A stretch of 16,719 nucleotides of DNA. Origin: an uncultured Clostridia bacterium. GTDB taxonomy: Bacteria > Bacillota > Clostridia > Oscillospirales > Acutalibacteraceae. Below, one piece after another: positions 1-5,715 of this stretch (position 1 is the stretch's first letter; every line of letters begins with the position of its first letter). The DNA lies in the NCBI GenBank assembly GCA_947623765.1, contig CANQIG010000015.1, forward strand, positions 1 through 16,719, in the 5' to 3' direction. A model generated the notes under the pieces. It did not search any database. It saw nothing but the letters and a program-made list of their open reading frames with translations, and was not told the origin of the DNA. Both the position numbers and the translations under genes were made by a program.

Positions 1-197
1 TCGATGAACACGAGCTGCACGGGCCCTTCGGTCCAGACGCCCATGATCCGCGTGCGGGTGGTCTGCGGCTTTTTCGAGACGATCGCGAGCTTCGTGCCGA
101 CGAGCCGGTTGAGGAGCGACGACTTCCCGACGTTCGGCCGCCCGACGATGGCGATGAACGCGGCCCGCTCCTCCGCGGGGCTTTGTATTTCTTTCAA
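1..197 (-). CDS. era: GTPase Era, N-terminal part (cut by window edge)
   Basis: Ribosome-associated GTPase Era acts in 16S rRNA maturation and 30S assembly. Only the first 65 or so codons lie in the window. The P-loop GRPNVGKS is at about residues 19-26, followed by a switch I segment SKKPQTTRTRI, which is typical of Era rather than EngA or other TRAFAC GTPases. I place the start at TTG (197-195): an AAGGAGG-type ribosome binding site lies 7 nt upstream, and the TTG overlaps the TGA of the preceding dgkA-like gene as TTGA. No ATG exists at a suitable place. The gene continues beyond position 1. Its place after ybeY and dgkA matches the standard Firmicute order. The C-terminal KH domain is outside the window and cannot be checked. 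Confidence 0.95.
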   Translation of the reverse strand, partial: MKEIQSPAEERAAFIAIVGRPNVGKSSLLNRLVGTKLAIVSKKPQTTRTRIMGVWTEGPVQLVFI

Positions 198-724
198 GAG
201 TCTTCCTCCTTCGGTGACTTTCCTTTTTTCGCGCCCGCGCCGCAAATGAACCAGACGGCGAACGCGAGCGAGGCGAGCAGCGCGATCAGGCGCAGGGGGT
301 GTTCGGCGAACGACGCGAGCAGCGCGAGGATCTCCGCAGGCCGCCAGAGGACCGTGACGCCGACGGCGGCGGAGAAGAGCGCCGCCGCGAGCACGGCGCC
401 GGCGGCCGCGTCCTTCGCCCTGCCGATCAGCGGGTGGCGCGCCGGATGGACGCGGTCCGCGAGCGTTTCGAGCGCGGTGTTCATGCACTCCGCCGCGAAG
501 ACGAACCCGCAGCAGAGCAGCTCAAGGGCGTATTCCCCCCGGGACACGCCGAGAAACGGGGAAAAAAACAAAACGTATACCGCGGCGACCGCGTGTATAC
601 GCATATTCCGTTCGTTCCGAAGAACAGAAAACAGTCCCCGGCCCGCGTCCCGGAAGGACTGCGCCAGGGAATGCGGGCGGGACCTCTCCCGCGCCGCGCC
701 GGGGACTTCCGTATTCCGATTCAC
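194..724 (-). CDS. dgkA: Diacylglycerol/undecaprenol kinase family membrane protein
   Basis: Small integral membrane lipid kinase. In Gram-positive bacteria this family phosphorylates undecaprenol for cell-wall lipid carrier recycling. The signature ECMNTALE (residues 79-86) and the AKDAAAGAVL segment (103-112) are the family's active-site motifs, lying between hydrophobic helices at about 45-60, 65-80 and 108-127. The start is GTG (724-722), overlapping the ybeY stop as GTGA; no strong ribosome binding site is seen, so translation is probably coupled to ybeY. At 176 aa it is longer than the usual 120-140 aa: there is a charged N-terminal extension of about 20 residues and an extra hydrophobic stretch near 143-162, followed by a lysine-rich tail. 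Substrate preference (undecaprenol versus diacylglycerol) is inferred from taxon, not seen. Confidence 0.92.
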   Translation of the reverse strand: MNRNTEVPGAARERSRPHSLAQSFRDAGRGLFSVLRNERNMRIHAVAAVYVLFFSPFLGVSRGEYALELLCCGFVFAAECMNTALETLADRVHPARHPLIGRAKDAAAGAVLAAALFSAAVGVTVLWRPAEILALLASFAEHPLRLIALLASLAFAVWFICGAGAKKGKSPKEEDS

Positions 725-1218
725 AGCGCGGTGTAGCTCGACGTTCCGGGCAGCCCGAGCTGCGCCATGACGAGCTCCTCCTTTTCGCGCATCCGGACGC
801 GCTCGAGCCCGCCCTGTTCGTGGTCGTAGCCGAGCAGGTGCAGCATGGAATGGGCCGTGAGGTAGCCCACCTCGCGCTCGAGGCTGTGGTCGTAGCGCTT
901 CGCCTGCTCCATGGCGGTCTCCATGGAGATGACGATGTCGCCGAGGATCTTCGCGCCGGTATCCATATTCGTATCGTACACGCCGTTTTCACCCATGGGG
1001 AAGGAGAGGACGTCCGTGACGCTGTCCTTGTCCCTGTACTGCGCGTTCAGCTCGCGGATCTGCTCGTTGTCGACGAACGTGACGCTGATCTCCGCCGGGT
1101 CCTCGAACCCTTCCATCCGAAGCACCGCGTGGCAGCAGCGCCGGATGAGCATCCGGACGCCCGTGGGGATCTTGACGGCTTTCTGATTGTTCGTGATGAT
1201 GACTCGCACCTTTTCCAT
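721..1218 (-). CDS. ybeY: Endoribonuclease YbeY (rRNA maturation factor)
   Basis: Metal-dependent single-strand endoribonuclease of the UPF0054 family, involved in 16S rRNA 3'-end maturation and 70S ribosome quality control in the cytoplasm. The zinc-binding H-x3-H-x5-H motif is present at His123, His127 and His133 (HSMLH...YDH), and the family's preceding segment DSVTDVLSFP is at 65-74. Its 165 aa is the normal length. The start is ATG at 1218-1216, with AAGGAA about 10 nt upstream. It follows phoH by 58 bp and overlaps dgkA by 4 bp, which fits one minus-strand operon phoH-ybeY-dgkA-era. Confidence 0.96.
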   Translation of the reverse strand: MEKVRVIITNNQKAVKIPTGVRMLIRRCCHAVLRMEGFEDPAEISVTFVDNEQIRELNAQYRDKDSVTDVLSFPMGENGVYDTNMDTGAKILGDIVISMETAMEQAKRYDHSLEREVGYLTAHSMLHLLGYDHEQGGLERVRMREKEELVMAQLGLPGTSSYTAL

Positions 1219-1276
1219 GGTGTGCCCGTTCCTTTCGTGATATTTGCTTTCCGTGTTCTTTTCCGCCGGTCCGTTC

Positions 1277-2230
1277 CTATTTCTGCTGTGCCGCCCGCTC
1301 GTACGCGCGGATGATGTCCTGCACCAGCCGGTGCCGCACCACGTCGCGCTCCGTAAAGCGGAACACCGCGATGTCCTCCACGTTTTTCAGGACGCGCATC
1401 GCGTCCCTGAGGCCCGAGCGCTTCCCCTCGGGCAGGTCGATCTGCGTGATGTCCCCGGTGATGACCATCTTCGAGTTGAACCCGAGGCGTGTGAGGAACA
1501 TCTTCATCTGCTCGACGGTCGTGTTCTGCGCCTCGTCGAGGATGATGAAGCTGTCGTCGAGCGTCCGCCCGCGCATATAGGCGAGCGGCGCGACCTCGAT
1601 GCTCCCGCGCTCCACGTACCGCTGGTACGTCTCCGCGCCGAGCATCTCAAAGAGCGCGTCGTAGAGCGGCCGAAGGTACGGATCGACCTTCTGCTGCAGG
1701 TCGCCGGGCAGGAAGCCGAGCTTTTCGCCGGCCTCCACCGCCGGCCGCGTCAGGATGATCCGGTTCACCTGCTGCGCCCGGAACGCCGCGACGGCGAGCG
1801 CCACGGCGAGATACGTCTTCCCCGTGCCCGCGGGCCCCACCCCGATGGTCACGGTGTTCTGCCGGATGCTGTCGCAGTATTTTTTCTGGCCGAGCGTCTT
1901 TGGCCGCACGGGCTTTCCCGCGTGGGTCACGCAGACGCAGTCCCCGGAAAGGGGCAGAAGCGGCGCTTCCCCCTCCTCCGCGACGGTGTCCATGCAGTAC
2001 CCGACGTTCTGCTCGGTGAGCGGCTCGCCCTTTTCGACGAGCTCCAAAAGGCTTTTCACCGTCCGCTCCGCGGCGAGCACGCCGTTCTCTTCGCCGGTGA
2101 CTTTGAGCTCGGCGTCCCGGCAGGAGAGCTGTACGCCGAACCGCTTTTCGATGCGCTTCGCGTTCGCGTCGAAGCTCCCGAAGAGCTCCGCGAGATGCGA
2201 GGCGTTTTGCACCTCAATGTGTTTTTCCAA
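1277..2230 (-). CDS. phoH: PhoH-like ATPase (PhoH/YbeZ family)
   Basis: Cytoplasmic P-loop ATPase of the PhoH/YbeZ family. It usually neighbours ybeY and is linked to RNA metabolism; the exact reaction is unsettled. An N-terminal KH-like region precedes the ATPase domain. Walker A GPAGTGKT is at residues 132-139 and Walker B FIILDEAQN follows, with a later MVITGDITQ segment; all are family hallmarks. The reading frame is open for 29 codons further upstream (to 2317), but I choose TTG at 2230-2228. This gives 317 aa, the usual size. A GGAG lies 11 nt upstream, and an extended -10 promoter (2282-2290) sits inside the longer frame, so the upstream codons would precede the transcript. The spacer is somewhat long, so the start is less certain than the gene. 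Confidence 0.94.
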   Translation of the reverse strand: MEKHIEVQNASHLAELFGSFDANAKRIEKRFGVQLSCRDAELKVTGEENGVLAAERTVKSLLELVEKGEPLTEQNVGYCMDTVAEEGEAPLLPLSGDCVCVTHAGKPVRPKTLGQKKYCDSIRQNTVTIGVGPAGTGKTYLAVALAVAAFRAQQVNRIILTRPAVEAGEKLGFLPGDLQQKVDPYLRPLYDALFEMLGAETYQRYVERGSIEVAPLAYMRGRTLDDSFIILDEAQNTTVEQMKMFLTRLGFNSKMVITGDITQIDLPEGKRSGLRDAMRVLKNVEDIAVFRFTERDVVRHRLVQDIIRAYERAAQQK

Positions 2231-2281
2231 GGAAAAGAATACTCCAAAACCGAATTTTTGCGCATTTTCTGCGCCGTCTAT

Positions 2282-2290
2282 ATTATAGCA
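2282..2290 (-). promoter_or_regulatory. Extended -10 promoter for phoH-ybeY-dgkA-era
   Basis: Read on the minus strand this is TGCTATAAT, a consensus TATAAT with the TGn extension. At 17 bp spacing no good -35 hexamer is present, as is common for extended -10 promoters. Transcription would begin near 2275, giving a leader of about 45 nt before the chosen phoH TTG start. It would let the housekeeping genes be expressed independently of the sporulation genes yqfC/yqfD upstream. Confidence 0.65.
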
Positions 2291-2375
2291 TTCTTTTGGT
2301 GGAAAAGGGAGAGTCAATAATCACAAAAATCCAAATGAATCGTGTACGAATTTTACAAACGTTCCGCTTTTCTCC

Positions 2376-3605
2376 CTACATTGGCGGTTCGAGCAGCTTT
2401 GCCTCGGCCTCCGCGCGCTCGGCCTCGGTCATCTCGACCTCCTCGGCGATGTCCTCGAGGAGCGTACAGCGCAGCGTGACGCGGACCGCGCCGCCCGAGA
2501 CCGAGACGTGCTCCTCGCGCGAGAGTACACGCCCGGTCTCCCCGAGCTGGTTCTCGAGAAGCGCCTCGGCGCGCTCGCGCGCCCGGCAGAGCGCTTCGTC
2601 CTCAGTGCGCACGACCGTTTGCGGGACGAGCTCGGCGGTGCGGAGCTCTTCGACCCAAACGGGCAGGTCCCTGCCGAGGAGCGTCCACGGGGTCTTCCGA
2701 TACGCGGAGGCGGCGCCGTCCGCCGCGCCGGAGAACGTGAGGGGGATCCGCACGCCGAAGACGCAGAGCGCCCGCCGCACGCCGAGGATGCGCTCCTCGG
2801 GGATTTCCTCGGTCAGCGGGCAGGTCCCGGTGAAGCTGTGCCGCGTCTCCGCAAAGACGCGGGCCTTCGCGTGGGTGTAGAGGTTCACGAGCGGCGCTTC
2901 GCCCCACGGGTCGCCGACGGTCCGCACGGCGGAGACGAGGAGGCTCCCCGCTTCGGCGTAGGTCCCGACCTTCGCAAGGACCGTCCCGCGCTCCGCCTCG
3001 ATCCGCACGATCCGTCCCCCGCGCCGCGCCCGGACGTGATAGATCCCGGCGCTGTCGTCGGCGGGCTCGCGCGGCTCCGCGCCGCGCACGGAGACCGTGA
3101 TGAAGCAGCCGTCCGTGTTCACGGCGGCCCACGCGAGTTTCGGGAGCGCGCCCTCGATCGCGTGGCGCGCGACCTGCGCGTCGAGGGAGTCCCGCCGCGC
3201 GCCGAAGAACGCGCCCGCGTCCGCCGCGGCGGCGAGGATCTCGGAATCGCTGTACGGCGCGTCGCCCTCGACCGAAACGCCCCAGTAGTACCCAGAGAGG
3301 AACCCGTAGAGCAGGACGGCGAGGACCGCCCCGAGCAGCAGGCCGGGGCGCTTTCGGGCGCGCGCCGCGTGGAACGGGAGCCCCCTTTTTTCGAGGAGCC
3401 GCACGTGCGCGCCGGTCCTGAGCTTCACGGCGTGGAGCGCCGAAAACTGGCGCGCGCGGACCGTGAGGCGCAGGGAATCGCCGTCGCGGGCGGCCTCGAG
3501 CGGCACGACGCCGCTGCGCACCGCGACGTTTAAAAACCGCGCGGTGTCCCCGGAAACGCGCGCCGTCGCCGTGCCGAAGACCCACCGTGTAAGTTTCTGC
3601 ATCAT
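2376..3605 (-). CDS. yqfD: Sporulation protein YqfD
   Basis: Membrane protein of the YqfD family, conserved in endospore formers and needed for sporulation; in Bacillus it belongs to the mother-cell sigma-E regulon. It is 409 aa long. An N-terminal cytosolic-looking domain (1-85) is followed by a single clear transmembrane segment at about 88-109 and a long, presumably extracytoplasmic region. The C-terminal 60 residues are rich in Glu and Arg. The start is ATG at 3605-3603, which overlaps the TGA of the preceding remnant as ATGATG, so translation is likely coupled. The first 60 codons are duplicated just upstream (3602-3844). No terminator is evident between its stop and the phoH promoter. 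Biochemical function is unknown for the family. Confidence 0.9.
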   Translation of the reverse strand: MMQKLTRWVFGTATARVSGDTARFLNVAVRSGVVPLEAARDGDSLRLTVRARQFSALHAVKLRTGAHVRLLEKRGLPFHAARARKRPGLLLGAVLAVLLYGFLSGYYWGVSVEGDAPYSDSEILAAAADAGAFFGARRDSLDAQVARHAIEGALPKLAWAAVNTDGCFITVSVRGAEPREPADDSAGIYHVRARRGGRIVRIEAERGTVLAKVGTYAEAGSLLVSAVRTVGDPWGEAPLVNLYTHAKARVFAETRHSFTGTCPLTEEIPEERILGVRRALCVFGVRIPLTFSGAADGAASAYRKTPWTLLGRDLPVWVEELRTAELVPQTVVRTEDEALCRARERAEALLENQLGETGRVLSREEHVSVSGGAVRVTLRCTLLEDIAEEVEMTEAERAEAEAKLLEPPM

Positions 3606-3620
3606 CGAAATTCCACCGCC
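3439..3620. repeat. Direct repeat copy A (yqfD 5' end plus yqfC-like 3' tail)
   Basis: This 182-bp segment is repeated at 3678-3859 with an offset of exactly 239 bp. By hand alignment I count 7 mismatches and no gaps. It covers the first 56 codons of the intact yqfD and the duplicated last codons of yqfC (GTGGAATTTCGATGATG region). Confidence 0.92.
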
Positions 3621-3844
3621 TTCAAAACGCCCAAGTCATGCCCGGAGAGAAAACCGCAGCGCGGGACGGCAGGGCCTGCCGAAAACGGGCGCGCGCGGAC
3701 CGTGAGGCGCAGGGAGTCGCCGTCGCGGGCGGCCTCGAGCGGCACGACGCCGCTGCGCACCGCGACGTTCAAAAACCGCGCGGTGTCCCCGGAAACGCGC
3801 GCCGTCGCCGTGCCGAAGACCCAGCGGGTGATTTTCTGCATCAT
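3602..3844 (-). pseudogene. Truncated tandem copy of yqfD 5' end (80 codons, open frame)
   Basis: The first 56 codons match yqfD codons 1-56 nearly exactly (MMQKITRWVFG...), with L5I and Q53P changes. Then 37 codons are missing in frame (yqfD residues 57-93). The next 18 codons align residue by residue with yqfD 94-111: GFLSG and GV are kept, but transmembrane leucines have become Pro or Arg. The frame ends in KAVEFR-stop, a copy of the yqfC C-terminus. Both couplings are intact: yqfC TGA overlaps the remnant's ATGATG, and the remnant's TGA overlaps yqfD's ATGATG. It is probably a decayed duplication, as it lacks a membrane segment and the whole C-terminal region. Translation of an 80-aa peptide cannot be excluded because the frame has stayed open. 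Confidence 0.85.
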
Positions 3845-3859
3845 CGAAATTCCACCGCC
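3678..3859. repeat. Direct repeat copy B (within yqfD remnant and true yqfC end)
   Basis: Partner of the 3439-3620 repeat. This copy holds the real yqfC/yqfD-type junction. The 58 bp between the copies (3621-3678) is also yqfD-derived, but is only about 74% identical to its counterpart in the transmembrane region of yqfD (14 differences in 54 nt by hand). Confidence 0.92.
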
Positions 3860-4083
3860 CCGATCCGCCCGGTGACCACCGCGCCGTCCTCCTCCATGCG
3901 CACGAGCGTCAGCGATTCGCCGGTCACCCAGACCTCGCGGCGGCCGCAGCGGAACCCGACGCGTTTCGGCGAGAGCTCCAGCACGCCGCCCGATCCCTCC
4001 AGCACCAGCCTGTGGCTGCCGAGGATCTCCGTGCGGAACTCTCCGCCCGTCAGCTCGAACCGCAGCGCATCCGTCTTTCCCAT
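3841..4083 (-). CDS. yqfC: YabP/YqfC family sporulation protein
   Basis: Small protein of the YabP/YqfC family, found only in endospore formers, where yqfC is co-transcribed with yqfD in the mother cell. The 80 residues show the family pattern: an ILGSHRLVLEG segment, LELSPKRVGFR, a central WVTGESLTL strand, and the C-terminal VTGRIGAVEF. It is about 10 residues shorter than typical, at the N-terminus. The start is ATG (4083-4081) with GGGGG 6 nt upstream. The stop TGA overlaps the start of the yqfD-like remnant by 4 bp. No membrane segment is visible. Molecular function is unknown. Confidence 0.88.
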   Translation of the reverse strand: MGKTDALRFELTGGEFRTEILGSHRLVLEGSGGVLELSPKRVGFRCGRREVWVTGESLTLVRMEEDGAVVTGRIGAVEFR

Positions 4084-4181
4084 GGCGATCCCCCTTTTTT
4101 CTTCTCCGCCATACTATGCGGGGAAACGGGCGCATAGAATAGGGCATGGGCACGGGAGCGCCGGGAAGGGGAGAGGCCGAT
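4084..4181. promoter_or_regulatory. Divergent intergenic region with candidate sigma-E-like -10 boxes
   Basis: The gap between yqfC (minus) and ylbJ (plus) holds CATAGTAT on the minus strand (about 4110-4117) and CATAGAAT on the plus strand (about 4131-4138). Both resemble the sigma-E -10 box CATACANT. They flank a small dyad, TATGCG ... CGCATA. Both gene families are in the mother-cell regulon in Bacillus, so placement is sensible. The -35 boxes do not fit well at the expected spacing, hence the low confidence. Confidence 0.3.
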
Positions 4182-5267
4182 ATGAAACGGGGATGGGGAA
4201 AAACGGCGCGGGCCGCCGCGCTGCTCGCCGCGTGCGTGCTGGCGCTGCGCTTTCGCGCGGAAGCGGCGGCGGGCGTCGCGGCGGGGATCGCGACGTGCCT
4301 CAACGCGCTCGTTCCGTCGCTGTTCCTCTTTGTCGTGCTCGCCTGCGCGCTCTCCGGGAGCGAAGCGGCGCGGGTGCTGTTCCGGCCGCTCGGGCCCGTC
4401 CTGCGGCGGGTGTTCCGCCTGCCGGAGGACGCCGCGCCGGCGCTCGTCTTCGGGCTGCTCGCGGGGTACCCGACGGGCGCCAGGATCACCGCCGACCTAC
4501 TTTCCGCCGGGCGGCTCACCGAGAAGGAGGCCGCGCGGCTGCTGCTGTTCTGCACCGCGCCGGGCCTCGCGTTCACCGTCTCCTATGTGGGGCCGCTCCT
4601 CGGCGGCGGGAACCGCGGCGCGCTCCTGCTCGCCGCGACGAGCCTCCCGCCGCTCGTTTTCGGCGCGCTCCTCGCGCGCTTTGCCCCGCGCCCGGAAAAA
4701 CGGCCGCCCGCCGCGCCGGAAAAACGCCCCGGCGCGTTCGCCGAGGCCGTGCGCGGGGGGACCGCCGCGACGGTGACGCTCTGCGCCTTCGTCGTCGTGT
4801 TTTCCGGCGGGATCGCCGTGCTCCGCGCGGCAGGCGTGTTCCGCGCCGTGACGGCGCTCCTCATGCGGCTCGGCCTGCCCGCCGGGCTCGCCGACACCCT
4901 GTTCACCGGTTTTCTGGAGGTCACGGCGGGGGTCAACGCGTCGTCGTACTGGCATCTCTCCCCGGAGACCGCCGCGTTCCTGCTCGGCTTTGGCGGGCTC
5001 TGCGTCCACGCGCAGCTCTTCGCGTTCTTCAAAAACGGCGCGCCTTGCCGCAAAGCGGTCTATCTCGCCTCGCGCGTTTTGAACGGCGCGCTCTGCGCGC
5101 TCGCGTACCGCGCGTTGACGTTCGTGTTCCCGGAGGCCGCGCCCGCCGCCGCGCTCACGCCCGGCCTTGCCGCCGTCCCCGCGGCGGGGTCGTGGCCGGC
5201 GGCCGCGGCGCTCCTCGGCGCGGCGGCGCTCTTCCTCGCCGCGTTTCCTAAGACGGAAACGCGGTGA
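4182..5267 (+). CDS. ylbJ: Sporulation integral membrane protein YlbJ
   Basis: Polytopic membrane protein of the YlbJ family (nucleoside-recognition/Gate-type repeats), required for normal spore formation in Bacillus and expressed in the mother cell. It is 361 aa with about seven to eight hydrophobic stretches (near 11-24, 40-57, 84-97, 118-140, 146-166, 195-215, 262-284 and 338-355). Diagnostic motifs are AGYPTGARI (94-102), the FCTAPGLAF segment (123-131), FLEVTAGVN (244-252) and GFGGLCVHAQ (269-278). I choose ATG at 4182, preceded by AGGGGAG at 8 nt, over the in-frame ATG at 4146, which has no ribosome binding site. It is divergent from yqfC/yqfD. The transported or sensed molecule is unknown. 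Confidence 0.88.
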   Translation: MKRGWGKTARAAALLAACVLALRFRAEAAAGVAAGIATCLNALVPSLFLFVVLACALSGSEAARVLFRPLGPVLRRVFRLPEDAAPALVFGLLAGYPTGARITADLLSAGRLTEKEAARLLLFCTAPGLAFTVSYVGPLLGGGNRGALLLAATSLPPLVFGALLARFAPRPEKRPPAAPEKRPGAFAEAVRGGTAATVTLCAFVVVFSGGIAVLRAAGVFRAVTALLMRLGLPAGLADTLFTGFLEVTAGVNASSYWHLSPETAAFLLGFGGLCVHAQLFAFFKNGAPCRKAVYLASRVLNGALCALAYRALTFVFPEAAPAAALTPGLAAVPAAGSWPAAAALLGAAALFLAAFPKTETR

Positions 5268-5302
5268 GCTCGTCTTCGCGCGGAATTTCCAGAAAAAACG
5301 TC

Positions 5303-5331
5303 TTTACACCGCGCCGAAAACGTGCTATACT
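5303..5331 (+). promoter_or_regulatory. Sigma-A promoter of the hydrogenase maturation operon
   Basis: The -35 TTTACA (5303-5308) is followed by a 17-bp spacer and the -10 TATACT (5326-5331), which also carries the TGn extension (TGCTATACT). Transcription would begin near 5338, about 120 nt before the first gene. It is among the best-matching promoters in the window. Confidence 0.85.
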
Positions 5332-5337
5332 TTACCT

Positions 5338-5457
5338 TGTTCCTGACACAAAGGAGTCCCTGCGTGAAAGGTGCGGAGAAAAGCTGCCGGGCGATCGCCC
5401 GGTTTGGAACTGCCGTGCCTTCGGGAACGGCAATTTTTGTTTTTCAGGAGGCAGTTT
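5338..5457 (+). promoter_or_regulatory. Structured leader with attenuator, upstream of TM1266-hydEGF
   Basis: The 120-nt leader contains a 16-bp perfect palindrome (5387-5402, CCGGGC arms around GATC), then a terminator hairpin (5411-5445) that ends right at the AGGAGG ribosome binding site (5446-5451). The 5' end GTTCC (5339-5343) can pair with GGAAC at 5406-5410, or instead with GGAAC at 5424-5428 inside the terminator. That is the arrangement of a transcription-attenuation switch. I do not recognise a known riboswitch class in the segment 5344-5386. Confidence 0.6.
5411..5445 (+). terminator. Intrinsic terminator in the hyd leader (attenuator)
   Basis: The stem TGCCGT/ACGGCA is capped by a C(UUCG)G tetraloop with one internal G/A mismatch, and is followed by a tract of five T, one G and five T (5434-5444). 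It lies between the promoter and the first ribosome binding site, so read-through must be controlled or incomplete for the operon to be expressed. Confidence 0.8.
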
Positions 5458-5715
5458 ATGCAGACAAGAGTCGCTGTGATGAGCATCATCGTGGAAAAGA
5501 CGGAGACCGTGGAGCAGCTCAACGCGCTGCTGCACGAATACGGCGAATGGATCATCGGGCGCATGGGCATCCCGTACCGCGAGCGGAAGATCAACATCAT
5601 CTCCATCGCGATCGACGCGCCGCAGGACACGATCTCCGCGCTCGCCGGGAAGATCGGGAAGCTCGACGGCGTACAGGTGAAGACCGCGTTCTCGGGGGTC
5701 GGCGCCGATGACTGA
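5458..5715 (+). CDS. TM1266-type iron-only hydrogenase system regulator
   Basis: An 85-aa protein of the TM1266 family, which has an ACT/ferredoxin-like fold and is regularly encoded with [FeFe]-hydrogenase maturases; a regulatory role is presumed rather than shown. The sequence fits the family: an N-terminal strand VAVMSIIVEK, a helix VEQLNALLHEYGEWIIGRMGIPY, a strand INIISIAIDAP, and the end LDGVQVKTAFS. The start is ATG at 5458 with AGGAGG 6 nt upstream; a longer in-frame start at 5371 lies inside the leader hairpins and is rejected. It overlaps hydE by 8 bp, so it is the first gene of the hyd operon. It has no recognisable metal-binding cysteines. Confidence 0.88.
   Translation: MQTRVAVMSIIVEKTETVEQLNALLHEYGEWIIGRMGIPYRERKINIISIAIDAPQDTISALAGKIGKLDGVQVKTAFSGVGADD

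Noticed and set aside
2312..2317. TTGACT as -35 box for the phoH promoter
   Set aside because: It lies 24 bp from the TATAAT, far beyond the 16-18 bp range. The promoter is better read as extended -10.
4146..4181. Upstream ATG for ylbJ
   Set aside because: It would add MGTGAPGRGEAD without a ribosome binding site, while ATG at 4182 has a strong one and starts just before the first hydrophobic segment.
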